DNA of 64,000 bases from Variovorax sp. OK212. Its GTDB lineage: Bacteria; Pseudomonadota; Gammaproteobacteria; Burkholderiales; Burkholderiaceae_C. The notes below the pieces were generated by a model, which saw nothing but the letters and a program-made list of their open reading frames with translations, was not told the origin of the DNA and made no database searches. The stretch is from contig NZ_FOLP01000025.1 in the NCBI RefSeq assembly GCF_900112425.1, positions 1 through 64,000 of the forward strand, given 5' to 3'. Both the position numbers and the translations under genes were made by a program. Of the stretch, positions 50,670 to 59,915 are shown one piece after another (position 1 is the stretch's first letter; every line of letters begins with the position of its first letter).

Positions 50670-52561
50670 CAACGAACACCACCGAACTCCCCGACGCGCT
50701 GCAGCCATGGGGCCCCTGGCTTGCGTGGTTCGCGCCCGACATGGCGGCCGAACTCGGCGCGCTGGTGCAGCGCATGCAGCCGCTGCTGGGCCGCTTCCGC
50801 GGCCACACGCGCGGCGGCGTGCCCGAGCCCGACGGGCTCGACGACCTGCGCCGCCGCGGCCCCTACGAACGCCTGCTTGCCACCGAATGGCTGCTGGCCG
50901 ACGAGCTGCCCGACGAGTTCCTGCGCCGCGCCGCGGCCAGCGAGCACCTGTTCCTGGCGCCGCGCCCGCGGGCGCGCGAGGCCGAGAAAAGCATCGTCGC
51001 GATCTTCGACGCCGGGCCGCTGCAGTTCGGCGCGCCCCGGCTCGGGCAGATCGCGCTGTGGATCCTGCTGGCCCGCCGCGCCGCGCAGATCGGCGGCGTG
51101 TTCCAGTGGGGTGTGCTGCAGCTGCCGGGCGGGCTGGACGGTGGAAACGAGGCGAAGAACCTGCGTTCGCTGCTCAAGGCGCGGGACTTCGAAGTGGCGA
51201 GCCCCATGCACGTGAGCGGGTGGCAGGAGGTGCTGTCCAGTCTCGAGAGTGCGCCGGGCGAAACGTGGCTGATCGGCGCGGCGCCGGCGGAGCAGCCCGC
51301 CGGCGAGCGCTGGACCAGCCACCGCGTGTGCCTGCAGCGCGCGGTGCTGGGCGACGTGCTCGAGGTGTCGCTGGGCGAGCGTGGCGGGCTGCGTCGCGCG
51401 CAACTGCCGCTGCCTTCGGCGAAGGCGGGCGCGCTGCTGCTGCGCGGCGAGTTCATGGAGCGTGTGCCGCAGGCGGTGCACCGGCAGCACCGCGGGCGCA
51501 TCTCGCTGCAGCGGCCACCGGTCATTTCGCACTCCGGCCAGCACGTGGCGGTGCAGTTGCTCGACGAGGCGGGTTTGCTCGTGTTTCCCGTGCCGGTCGA
51601 GGGGCAGCGCAAGGCCGCCAGGCCCAAGTACCAGCATTGGGGTCAGTCGCTGGTGCCGCTGTCGGTCATGTTCCTGGGCAAGCGCTCCGGCGCGCTGTTG
51701 AGCAACGCACACTCGATGCATGCCGGCGGCGAGCGCTCGATGCATTTCTGGCAGATGCCCGGGCTCGGCAGCTTCGCCGCACCCGAGCCCGCGGAATTTC
51801 GTGCGCCGCCCGGGTTGGCGGTGTGGCTGCCTTCCGCATGGCTGCGCGATGGAAACAGCCAGCGCGTCTGCATGCTCGACCGCGACCGCCGGCTCGTGGC
51901 GTGGAACCTGCAACCCGGCGTCGCGCCGAGGCCCGAAGAAGGCGCGCCGACGCTGGTCGACGCCGAGGTGCTCGGCATGTCGCAATGGTCGGAGTCGCAC
52001 CTGGTCTACGCCGCCGTGCACGGCAACCAGCTGGTGCTGCGGCGCCTGGGGGCCGCGGGCGGGCAGAGGTCCGAGACGGTGCTGTGCGCGCGCCCTGACG
52101 AAACCGCGGTGCTCTTTGCCAGCGGCTGGCAATGGAAGAGCGGTGTGGGCGGTGTCGCCGTGCGCACCACGGCCGAACCGGCGCGGTCCGCCGAGACCTG
52201 GCGAATCCACGAGCCCGACCCGGCATCCGCCGGTGGACGGCACGGCGCGTTTCCGCAGAAGTGGCGCGTCTTCGATGTGCGCGCCTTGCGTGCGCTGGCA
52301 CTCATCGACGACTTCAAGCACTCTCGCCATGCCTTGCTGAGCCTCTCGCCTTCGCTCGACGGGCTGGACCTGCATTCGAAGGACGGCACCGAGACCGTCT
52401 ACAAGGCGCCCGAGCGCATCGAGAAGGTCAGCGTGAGCCCCTCCACGGGCCTGGCGGTCATGCTGACCGTGCACAAGAAAATCATCGTCTACGCGGTGCC
52501 CCAGCGGGCCTTGCGCGCGGTGCTGCATGGCGAAGGAGCAAGCGATGCCGACGCCGCCTGA
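50666..52561 (+). CDS. vWA-like plus beta-propeller protein of the MoxR system
   Basis: A 631-residue protein. The N-terminal ~240 residues contain IVAIFDAGPLQFGAPRLGQI, which looks like the first strand and loop of a von Willebrand A fold with a degenerate metal site (Asp115-Ala-Gly instead of DxSxS). The remainder (about 250-620) is a run of beta-rich repeats (GLAVWLPSAWLRDGNSQRVC, HLVYAAVHGNQLVLRRLG, KISPSLDG-like blades) fitting a beta-propeller. A fused vWA and propeller would join two roles that are separate genes in other ternary systems. The final 17 bp overlap the next gene. Confidence 0.75.
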   Translation: MTTNTTELPDALQPWGPWLAWFAPDMAAELGALVQRMQPLLGRFRGHTRGGVPEPDGLDDLRRRGPYERLLATEWLLADELPDEFLRRAAASEHLFLAPRPRAREAEKSIVAIFDAGPLQFGAPRLGQIALWILLARRAAQIGGVFQWGVLQLPGGLDGGNEAKNLRSLLKARDFEVASPMHVSGWQEVLSSLESAPGETWLIGAAPAEQPAGERWTSHRVCLQRAVLGDVLEVSLGERGGLRRAQLPLPSAKAGALLLRGEFMERVPQAVHRQHRGRISLQRPPVISHSGQHVAVQLLDEAGLLVFPVPVEGQRKAARPKYQHWGQSLVPLSVMFLGKRSGALLSNAHSMHAGGERSMHFWQMPGLGSFAAPEPAEFRAPPGLAVWLPSAWLRDGNSQRVCMLDRDRRLVAWNLQPGVAPRPEEGAPTLVDAEVLGMSQWSESHLVYAAVHGNQLVLRRLGAAGGQRSETVLCARPDETAVLFASGWQWKSGVGGVAVRTTAEPARSAETWRIHEPDPASAGGRHGAFPQKWRVFDVRALRALALIDDFKHSRHALLSLSPSLDGLDLHSKDGTETVYKAPERIEKVSVSPSTGLAVMLTVHKKIIVYAVPQRALRAVLHGEGASDADAA

Positions 52562-55508
52562 GGTCTCCGCGATGCCGGCCGCGCAGGTTCGCCACCCCTT
52601 GCTGAAGGGCCGGCAGCAGGTGGCCGCGCTCTGGTTTCCGTCGGACTGGTTCGACGAGGCCGCGCGTGCCCGCCGCATCGTCGATGCATGGCGCACGGGC
52701 GCGCAGGCGTTGCGGTTTGCCGAGGGCGATCTGCTTCGCTTCGCGGACCCGATGGCGCTCGACTGCGACCATGCCACCGGCTGGCCCCTGCGGCGTGAAG
52801 GACAGTCGCTTTGCTCCGCCGAACTCGACCGCGGCGAACGCGCCGCGCTGCCGCCGGCCGACATCTGGCTCGTGAATGGCGGCGAAGTGCTGGCCCTGCG
52901 CCTGGCGCAAGCCACGCCGCTCGATCCTTCGCAGTGGCTGGCCCCGGGCCCACCCCTGTTCGACACCTTCGATTGCCGCGAGACGCTGCCTGAGCCCGTG
53001 GTGCTCGATACAGACGGGCGCACGCTGCGCGAGGTGCTCGGTGACGCCGTGCCACCCGCCAGCGTCGAGCAGGCCGCGTTCCTCGAGACCTTGCGCGAGC
53101 GGGCGAAGCGCGAGGGCGCCCTGAAGCAGCAGACGCGGCCCGGCACGCCTTCGGGCGCGCGCGACAGCCGCGGCAACACAGGCGTTTCGTCGACCGTGCG
53201 GTGGGTCCTGGGTGTCGGCGCGTTCGTGCTGTTTGCCAGGATGCTGTTCGAGCACCTGGGTGCGCCGGGCCCGTCGGGTGTGGCGGGTGCGGCGTGGCCG
53301 ACCCGGTCCGCCTCGGTGTCGCATGTCGACGCGTCCGCGTTGTGGCTTTCGCTGATCGTCTTCGCGCTCGTGGTCCTGATCGCCTGGGGAATGCGGCGCT
53401 TCAACTCGGGGAATGTGGGCAGGGCGTCCCGCCGCCCTGGCAGTGGCACGTCGGCGGCCAGGCCCGCACCCGCGCGCCCGGCCGCAACGCCGCTGAAGCA
53501 ACGCGGCAGCGCGCAGCCGGGCCGCTCGCGCTGGCGCGACTGGGTGGCGCGCCTTGCCATCACCTCGCGCCTGTCGAGGCTGCTGGGCCGCCAGCAGGCG
53601 GCCTATCTGAACCGCATGCTCAAGATGTTCGACGACGGCGATCTCGAGCAGGCGCTGCGCCACGCGATTCCGCTGGGCGGCGACGTGCAGTCGCTCGGGC
53701 AGGCCTTCGGCACGCCGGGGCCGCGCGGCGACCTGTCGCTGAGCGGTTCGCTGGCACAGGGGCCGAGCATCAACCTGGGCAACGACTTCGAGGCGCACCT
53801 GCGCCAGCTCTACCGCAAGACCTTCGAGAAGCTCGACCGCGAAGGCCGCATCGACGAGGCCGTGTTCGTGCTGGCCGAGCTGCTGCAGGCGCGCCAGGAA
53901 GCGCTGGACTACCTCGAGAAGCACCAGCGCCATGCGCAGGCCGCCGAGCTTGCGCTGTCCTGGGACTGGCCGCCCGCCACCATCGTGCGCCTGCTGTGCC
54001 TGGCCGGCGACTGGCGCCGCGCGCTGGCCGTGGCGCGTCGCGACAACGCCTTTGCCAGCGCCGTGCTGCAGCTGCAGGAGCGCTGGCCCGACGCCGCGAA
54101 CCGCCTGCGCGAGGAGTGGGGCCAGGCGCTGGCGCAGCAAGGCGAGTGGTTGAAGGCCGTGGACGCCGTGTGGCCGGCCGCCTCGTTGCGCGAGCAGGCC
54201 GCCGCATGGTTGCTGGCCGCGGAGACTTCAGGCGGCCAACTGGCGGCCCGTGCGCTGGTGCAGCGCGCGCTGTTGCTGCCCGACACGCTGCAGGCTTGCA
54301 TGGCGCGGCTGCAGGCGCTGCGCGACGACGCATCGCTGCACGGCGAACGCGCGGCACTGGCGTTCGCGTTGAACGCGGTGACGGGCCATACCGATGCGTC
54401 GCGCGGGCTGGTCGCGGTGTTGCTGCCCGCGCTGCTGGCCGATCAGGCCCGAGGCGTGGGCCGGCTGGAAAAGAAGGCATTGCAGGCCTTGCTGCGGTCG
54501 AGCGCGGATACGTTGCTGCAGGCCGATCTTCCAGGCTCCGAGTTGCCGGCCGTCGAGGCCAGGCCGCTCGCGAAGCAGTCCGCGGCACTGGCGTTCGAAG
54601 CACCGGAGGCGGGCGCCCACGCAGTGCTCGATGCCGCACTGCTCGACGAAGACCGCTACCTCGTCGCCATCGGCGAGGCCGGCGCGCTCATGACCAACAG
54701 CGTCGGCCGCGTGCTGGCCCGCTTCGCCGTGCCGGCCTACCGGCTGGTGGTGGCGCACAGCGGGCAGGTGGCGCTGGCACTGGCGCAGCGCGACGGTCTC
54801 TGGCGCGTGAGCCGCATCGACCTCGTGCAGCGGCAGGTCAGCGACCTGGGCCTGGGCGCGTTCGATCATTTCGCCACCGCCTTCGACGGCATCGCGTGGA
54901 CGGTGGCGCGTGGGCGCCGCGTCCAGGTGATCGATACGGGGCGCTCGCTGCAGGACGTGCTCTGGCAGGTGAACGACCTGCCGGGAGAGGTGCAGGAGTT
55001 CGCGGCCACGCAGCACCTGGAACAGTTCATCGTGCACGACGACGTGCTGGGCCCGTGCCTCTGGCGCTACCAGTGCCCGCAAAGGCGCTTGCTGAGCCGT
55101 GAACAGATCGACGTCAGCGCGATCCCGCGGTCGACGCACCTGCTGCATCCGCAGCACGGCCCGTTCCGCCTGATCTGCGCGGCGCCGGAAGAGCGCGGCG
55201 TGCACATGACGTGGAAGGTCGTGCATGGCGTGGAGGGCGATGCCTGGCTGTCATCGCGCGATGGCGGCGCGTTCCAGCTGTGGGCCGACCAGGAATGGCT
55301 CGTCGTCGCGCAAGCCGCGGCCGTGGGCTGGCGCGTGCGGTGGCTGTCGCTGCGCGGCGGCGGCCTTGCCGCTTCGGTCGACTGGCCCGGCGATGCGCCG
55401 CCGGTGGCGCGTCCCGTGCGCAACGGCTGGCTGCTGCACGACGGCGAAGGCCGCGTGCTGCACCTCGACGTGGAACGCAGCGTGACAGCGGGCTTTGCCG
55501 TGCGCTGA
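52545..55508 (+). CDS. Membrane-anchored beta-propeller protein of the MoxR system (bpX6-like)
   Basis: A 987-residue protein. Residues 1-180 are soluble (HPLLKGRQQVAALWFPSDWF), followed by two membrane helices (about 218-237 and 265-282), a basic Ala/Pro/Arg linker, an alpha-solenoid-like part (about 385-640: YRKTFEKLDREGRIDEAVFV, LLCLAGDWRRALAVARRDNA) and a C-terminal beta-propeller (about 660-987). The start ATG at 52545 is favoured over 52527 because AAGGAG lies 6 nt before it. It is probably the membrane platform of the complex. It resembles bpX6-type proteins, from memory only. Confidence 0.75.
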   Translation: MPTPPEVSAMPAAQVRHPLLKGRQQVAALWFPSDWFDEAARARRIVDAWRTGAQALRFAEGDLLRFADPMALDCDHATGWPLRREGQSLCSAELDRGERAALPPADIWLVNGGEVLALRLAQATPLDPSQWLAPGPPLFDTFDCRETLPEPVVLDTDGRTLREVLGDAVPPASVEQAAFLETLRERAKREGALKQQTRPGTPSGARDSRGNTGVSSTVRWVLGVGAFVLFARMLFEHLGAPGPSGVAGAAWPTRSASVSHVDASALWLSLIVFALVVLIAWGMRRFNSGNVGRASRRPGSGTSAARPAPARPAATPLKQRGSAQPGRSRWRDWVARLAITSRLSRLLGRQQAAYLNRMLKMFDDGDLEQALRHAIPLGGDVQSLGQAFGTPGPRGDLSLSGSLAQGPSINLGNDFEAHLRQLYRKTFEKLDREGRIDEAVFVLAELLQARQEALDYLEKHQRHAQAAELALSWDWPPATIVRLLCLAGDWRRALAVARRDNAFASAVLQLQERWPDAANRLREEWGQALAQQGEWLKAVDAVWPAASLREQAAAWLLAAETSGGQLAARALVQRALLLPDTLQACMARLQALRDDASLHGERAALAFALNAVTGHTDASRGLVAVLLPALLADQARGVGRLEKKALQALLRSSADTLLQADLPGSELPAVEARPLAKQSAALAFEAPEAGAHAVLDAALLDEDRYLVAIGEAGALMTNSVGRVLARFAVPAYRLVVAHSGQVALALAQRDGLWRVSRIDLVQRQVSDLGLGAFDHFATAFDGIAWTVARGRRVQVIDTGRSLQDVLWQVNDLPGEVQEFAATQHLEQFIVHDDVLGPCLWRYQCPQRRLLSREQIDVSAIPRSTHLLHPQHGPFRLICAAPEERGVHMTWKVVHGVEGDAWLSSRDGGAFQLWADQEWLVVAQAAAVGWRVRWLSLRGGGLAASVDWPGDAPPVARPVRNGWLLHDGEGRVLHLDVERSVTAGFAVR

Positions 55509-55513
55509 AGGCG

Positions 55514-55936
55514 CTACTTCCAGGGCGTAGCCGGCGGAATCTCGCACACCGGCTCGACATCGATGCTCTTGAAGTCCGCCGGCGAGACGATCTCCAGGTA
55601 CTCCATGTCGGGCGAGTAGTCGAACAGGAAGTGCCGGATGCCGGGGCGCTGGTGCACCACGTCGCCGGCCTCCACCAGCGTCTCCTTGTCCTCGTACATG
55701 AAGCGGGCCCAGCCCTTGACCATGATCACGATCTGGAAGTCCGCCTCGTGGCGGTGCCAGCCGGTGCCCGTTTCCGGTGCCATGTTGGCCTTGACCAGAT
55801 GCGCGATGACCTTGCCGTTGGTCGCCTCGGCAATGCCCAGGTCGCGATAGAGAAAGAAGTCGCGCAACCCGCCCGAGACGAATTCCGTGTCGCCGGGTTT
55901 CACATGGGAGAACTGGGTGGCCGTACGGTCCAGCAT
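55514..55936 (-). CDS. Cupin-domain protein
   Basis: A 140-residue single cupin_2 protein. The metal-site region GTGWHRHEADFQIVIMVKGW supplies His ligands, and DVVHQRPGIRHFLFDYSPDM the second motif. Function is open: small cupins include isomerases, dioxygenases and binding proteins. The start at MLDRTATQF follows AAGGAG at 7 nt spacing, clearly better than the in-frame ATG 13 codons upstream. It converges on the propeller gene with 5 bp between stops. Confidence 0.88.
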   Translation of the reverse strand: MLDRTATQFSHVKPGDTEFVSGGLRDFFLYRDLGIAEATNGKVIAHLVKANMAPETGTGWHRHEADFQIVIMVKGWARFMYEDKETLVEAGDVVHQRPGIRHFLFDYSPDMEYLEIVSPADFKSIDVEPVCEIPPATPWK

Positions 55937-56053
55937 GGGGCGCTCCTTCGCAGGGGTGGTGGTGCGGTGCGGCACGCATAAAGCGTTCCCGCCGCACGCG
56001 CCCTTCGTGCATCCCTCGTGCGCCCCTCGTGCACTTTCCGTGCGCCCTGCGGC

Positions 56054-57007
56054 TCAGCGCCCCGCGAAGCCGTCGGTCGCGCGCACCAGCCGGTCGAGGA
56101 TGCCGGGCTCCGAGTAGGCGTGCCCCGCGCCTTCGACCAGGTGGAACTCGGCCCCGGGCCAGGCCCGGTGCAGCGCCCAGGCATGGCGCGCGGGGCAGGG
56201 CATGTCGTAGCGGCCGTGCACGATCACGCCGGGAATGTCGTGCAGCCGGTGCGCGTCGCGCAGCAGCTGGCCCTCTTCGAGCCAGGCGTCGTGCACGAAG
56301 TAGTGGTTCTCCAGCCGCGCGAAGGCCAGCGCGAAGTGATCGTCGGCATGCGTGTCGGCCAGCGCCTGGCTCGGCAGCAGCGTGATGGTCTCGCCCTCCC
56401 ACACGCTCCAGGCGCGCGCCGCCTCGATGCGCGCCACCGGGTCGTCACCGGTCAGGCGCTTGCGGTAGGCCGCGATCATGTCGCCGCGCTCGGCCTCGGG
56501 AATGGGCGCCTGGAACTTCTCCCACTTGTCGGGGAACATCTCCGACACGCCGAACTGGTAGTACCAGCGCAACTCGGCCCGCGTCACGGTGTAGATGCCG
56601 CGCAGCACCAGTTCGCTCACGCGCTCGGGGTGCTTCTGCGCATAGGCCAGGGCCAGCGTGGAGCCCCACGAGCCGCCGAACACCAGCCAGCGATCGACGC
56701 CGGCCAGTTCACGAAGCCGCTCGATGTCGGCCACCAGGTGCCAGGTGGTGTTGGCCTCCAGCCCGGCGTGCGGCAGCGACTGCCCGCAGCCGCGCTGGTC
56801 GAACAGCATCAGGTCGTAGCGCGCCGGATCGAACAGCCGGCGGTGCTCGGGCGAGATGCCGCCGCCCGGCCCGCCGTGCAAGAACACCGCTGGCCTGGCA
56901 CCGGGCGTGCCCACGCGTTCGTAGCGGATGCGGTGGCCGTCGCCCACGTCGAGCATGCCGGTTTCGTAGGGTTCGATGGGGGGATACAGCTGGCGCAGTT
57001 CGGTCAT
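56054..57007 (-). CDS. pip: Proline iminopeptidase
   Basis: A 317-residue alpha/beta-hydrolase of family S33 that removes N-terminal proline from peptides. It shows the HGGPGGG oxyanion motif (about 44-50), DQRGCGQS, the nucleophile elbow GGSWGSTLALAYAQKHP and catalytic His in EGAGHAYSEPG near the end. The signature N-terminus LYPPIEPYETGMLDVGDGHR is standard. It lies between the cupin and the IclR gene on the same strand and is probably independent metabolism. Confidence 0.93.
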   Translation of the reverse strand: MTELRQLYPPIEPYETGMLDVGDGHRIRYERVGTPGARPAVFLHGGPGGGISPEHRRLFDPARYDLMLFDQRGCGQSLPHAGLEANTTWHLVADIERLRELAGVDRWLVFGGSWGSTLALAYAQKHPERVSELVLRGIYTVTRAELRWYYQFGVSEMFPDKWEKFQAPIPEAERGDMIAAYRKRLTGDDPVARIEAARAWSVWEGETITLLPSQALADTHADDHFALAFARLENHYFVHDAWLEEGQLLRDAHRLHDIPGVIVHGRYDMPCPARHAWALHRAWPGAEFHLVEGAGHAYSEPGILDRLVRATDGFAGR

Positions 57008-57073
57008 TGGCGGGTCCTTCGTCGGTAGATCTGCATATCGTCGGTGCGTGCCGTACGGTAAGCGATGCGCGGC

Positions 57074-57910
57074 TCAGGCCGGTCCGCGTGCCAGTGCGCG
57101 CTCCACGTCGGCCGCGAGCGCGAGCAGGGCGGGCGACAGCTCGCGCACCACGCTGTCGAGCGACTCGGTGCTCGACACGCTGAGGTTGAGCACATAGGCT
57201 GACGCGCCGGGCGCGGCGCCGCCCGGCGAACGGGTGGGCGCGGCGTCCCCCGGCGCGCGGATGGGCGCCGCGAGCGCCACCACCTCCGGCTGCCACGAGG
57301 CCGCGCAGAAGCCCCGCTCGGCCACGCTGGCCATGGCCAGTTCGATCTCGTCGCGCAGCGCGGGCCATTGCGCGCGGCGGCGCTGCTTGAAAAGCGCGTA
57401 CAGCGCCTTGCGCCGCGCCTCGCCCGCGGTCGCCAGCCAGGCGCGGCCGAGCGAGGTGAGTTCCATCGGCACGCGCTGCCCCGACACCACGTTGCGCAGT
57501 GACACGCGGCGGTTGTAGCGGATCGATTCCAGGTAGACCATCTCGTCGCGGTCGGGCGCGGCCAGCCCGACGTTGATGCGGCGGGCCTCGGCCAGCGCGC
57601 GCATCTTCGGCGCGGCCAGCGCCAGCACGGTGGAGCCCGAACGCATCGCATGCGCCAGGCTCAGCACCGCGGGCGCCAGCCGGTAGGCGCGCTGCCCGGC
57701 GTCCACCTGCAGCATGCCGGCGCCCACCAGCGTCTGCGTGAGCCGGCTCACGGTCGAGCGCGAAAGGCCGGTGCGGTCCGCCAGCTCGGCATTGCCCAGC
57801 AGTTCGGAGCCGGGGCGAAAGGCGCGCAGTATTTCCACGCCGCGTTCCAGCGAGCGGTTGGCCGGCGAGAGGCCGGGTTTCTCGTCGAGCGAGGGCGTCA
57901 TCCGGGCCAT
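57074..57910 (-). CDS. IclR-family transcriptional regulator
   Basis: A 278-residue regulator. The winged helix (about 20-85) is SLERGVEILRAFRPG, LGNAELADRTGLSRSTVSRL, and the effector domain includes YLESIRYNRRVSLRNVVSGQ and LTSLGRAWLATAG. The start at MARMTPS follows GGAGACAGCC; the upstream in-frame ATG lies inside an inverted repeat and lacks a ribosome site. It is divergent from the Bug receptor gene and probably controls it and the downstream acyl-CoA genes. An 18-residue Pro/Gly insertion (APGDAAPTRSPGGAAPGASA) is unusual for the effector domain. Confidence 0.92.
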   Translation of the reverse strand: MARMTPSLDEKPGLSPANRSLERGVEILRAFRPGSELLGNAELADRTGLSRSTVSRLTQTLVGAGMLQVDAGQRAYRLAPAVLSLAHAMRSGSTVLALAAPKMRALAEARRINVGLAAPDRDEMVYLESIRYNRRVSLRNVVSGQRVPMELTSLGRAWLATAGEARRKALYALFKQRRRAQWPALRDEIELAMASVAERGFCAASWQPEVVALAAPIRAPGDAAPTRSPGGAAPGASAYVLNLSVSSTESLDSVVRELSPALLALAADVERALARGPA

Positions 57911-57948
57911 GGCTGTCTCCGTGCGGCCGCTGGAAGGGCCTTTGTTTG

Positions 57949-57965
57949 ATTCCATTGGTTGGAAT
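57949..57965. promoter_or_regulatory. Inverted repeat ATTCCA-N5-TGGAAT, candidate IclR operator
   Basis: 6-bp perfect arms separated by TTGGT, 38 bp upstream of the IclR start and 85 bp from the Bug start. Size and position are typical of IclR-family sites. Confidence 0.6.
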
Positions 57966-58050
57966 TTGGGGAGTGTATGCCGGGCCCTGAAAACCTATGC
58001 TTTTCCCATGGCGCGATGACTTCCTTTCGCGCCCCACAGGAGACAAGTCA

Positions 58051-59061
58051 ATGAAGTTCCCCATTCGATTCCACGGGCGTGCGCGGCGGGCCCTCATGAA
58101 CGTCGCCGCGGCGTTCGCCGGCGCGGCGCTCACGCTGGCAGCGGGCGCCTCGATGGCGCAGGAGTTCCCCAAGAAGCAGCCCATTCGCCTCGTGGTGCCG
58201 TTCGCGGCCGGCGGCGGCACCGACGTGATCGCACGCGTGCTCGGCGCGGGCATCGGCGCCGAGCTGCACCAGTCGGTGATCGTCGAGAACAAGCCCGGCG
58301 CCGGCACCATCATCGGCAGCGACTACGTCGCCAAGAGCGCGCCCGACGGCTACACGCTGCTGATGGCGACCTTCGCGCATGCGGTGAACCCCAGCCTGCA
58401 GCCCAAGCTGCCCTACGACCAGGCCAAGGCCTTCGCGCCGTTGAGCCTGGTGGGCCGCTCGCCCAACGTGCTGGTGGTGCGCAGCGACCGCGACTTCAAG
58501 TCGGTGGCCGACGTGCTCGCGTTCGCCAGGGCCAACCCGGGCAAGCTCAGCTACGGCTCGTTCGGCAACGGCACCTCCGCGCACCTGGCGGGCGAGCTCT
58601 TCAAGCGGCTGGCCAAGGTCGACCTGACGCACGTGCCGTACCGCGGCTCGGCGCCCGCGCTCACCGACCTGCTCGGCGGCCAGATCGACCTGATGTTCAC
58701 CACCGCCGCGAGCGTGGCGCCCTACGTGGCGAGCGGCAAGCTGCGCGCGCTGGCCGTGACCTCGCCGCAGCGCTCGCCGGCGATGCCGTCGGTGCCCACG
58801 GTGGCCGAGAGCGGCGTGCCCGGCTACGTGGCCGAGAGCTGGTACGGCCTGTACGCGCCGGCCGGCACGCCCGCCGACGTGGTGGCGCGGCTCAACGCCG
58901 CGATCCGCAAGTCCGCGGCCTCCGAGACCTTCCGCAAGCGCATTGCCGACGAAGGGATCGTGGTGATCGCCTCGCCGCCCGAAGAACTGGCGCGCTACGT
59001 CGCCGCCGAAGAGGTGCGCTGGGGCCAGCTGGTGCGCGAGGCGCACATCACGCTCGACTGA
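58051..59061 (+). CDS. Bug/TctC-family periplasmic substrate-binding receptor
   Basis: A 336-residue tripartite tricarboxylate transporter receptor. The signal is basic (RFHGRARRALMNVAAAF) with a hydrophobic core to about ASMAQ, then IRLVVPFAAGGGTDVIARVL, NKPGAGTIIGSDYVAKSAPD, SYGSFGNGTSAHLAGELF and THVPYRGSAPALTDLLGGQI. The start follows AGGAGACAAGTCA. Divergent from IclR and followed by an enoyl-CoA hydratase and acyl-CoA synthetase, it likely binds a carboxylic acid metabolised by them. No cognate membrane subunits are adjacent. Confidence 0.94.
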   Translation: MKFPIRFHGRARRALMNVAAAFAGAALTLAAGASMAQEFPKKQPIRLVVPFAAGGGTDVIARVLGAGIGAELHQSVIVENKPGAGTIIGSDYVAKSAPDGYTLLMATFAHAVNPSLQPKLPYDQAKAFAPLSLVGRSPNVLVVRSDRDFKSVADVLAFARANPGKLSYGSFGNGTSAHLAGELFKRLAKVDLTHVPYRGSAPALTDLLGGQIDLMFTTAASVAPYVASGKLRALAVTSPQRSPAMPSVPTVAESGVPGYVAESWYGLYAPAGTPADVVARLNAAIRKSAASETFRKRIADEGIVVIASPPEELARYVAAEEVRWGQLVREAHITLD

Positions 59062-59109
59062 CCCCTTCCGCTTGCTTGTTCCCCTTGCTTGTTCCACCGG
59101 ACTCCCGAC

Positions 59110-59910
59110 ATGACGAACCCCACCCCCTACGTCCAGCTGCGCACCGAGGACGGCGTTGCCGTCCTCACCCTCGACCGGCCCGACGTGCGCAACGCCATCA
59201 ACGACGACATGCGCGGCGAGCTCATGGCCGCGCTGGAGCGCGTGAACCGCGACGACAGCGTGCGCGCGCTGGTGCTCACCGGCGCGGGCAAGGCCTTCTG
59301 CGCGGGCGGCGACATCCGCGCGATGCAGCAGCGCATGCAGGCGCCAGCGGGCGACGTGGCCTACAACGGCTGGGCGCGCCAGCAGCGCACCCACCACGCG
59401 CTGACGGCGCTGCGCGACCTGCCCAAGCCGACCATCGCGGCGGTGAACGGCGCGTCGACCGGCCTGGGCACCGACCTGGCGATGGCCTGCGACTTCGTCG
59501 TTGCGTCGCAGCCGCATGCCAGCTTCGCGTGGAACTACGTGCTGCGCGGGCTCATTCCCGACGGCGGCGGCATGTACTTCCTGCCGCGCCGCGTGGGCCT
59601 GGCCAAGGCCAAGGCGCTGATCTTCACCGGCCGCACCGTGCGCGCGGACGAGGCCATCGCACTCGGCGTGGCCGACCGCCTGAGCACGCCCGACGCGCTG
59701 GTGAGCGACGCCGTCGCATGGGCGCGCGAACTGGGCGCGGGCTCGCGCACCTCGATCGCGCTGGCCAAGGGCATCCTCAACCAGAGCTTCGAGCTGCAGG
59801 CCGAGCAGGTCTTCAGCATGGGCAGCCAGGCGCAGGCCATCTGCTACACCTCGAACGAGCACCGCGCGGCGGTCGAGGCGTTCCTGTCGAAGTCGGCGGC
59901 GAAGGAGTGA
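59110..59910 (+). CDS. Enoyl-CoA hydratase/isomerase family protein
   Basis: A 266-residue crotonase-fold protein. KAFCAGGDIRAMQQRM and VNGASTGLGTDLAMACDFVV form the oxyanion hole; the Glu/Asp region is RGLIPDGGGMYFLPRRVGL. It starts at an ATG after a weak ACCGGA site, though a TTG seven codons earlier is possible. It lies between the Bug receptor and the NDP-forming synthetase, six bp from the latter, so the two are co-transcribed. Confidence 0.92.
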   Translation: MTNPTPYVQLRTEDGVAVLTLDRPDVRNAINDDMRGELMAALERVNRDDSVRALVLTGAGKAFCAGGDIRAMQQRMQAPAGDVAYNGWARQQRTHHALTALRDLPKPTIAAVNGASTGLGTDLAMACDFVVASQPHASFAWNYVLRGLIPDGGGMYFLPRRVGLAKAKALIFTGRTVRADEAIALGVADRLSTPDALVSDAVAWARELGAGSRTSIALAKGILNQSFELQAEQVFSMGSQAQAICYTSNEHRAAVEAFLSKSAAKE

Positions 59911-59915
59911 CGGCC

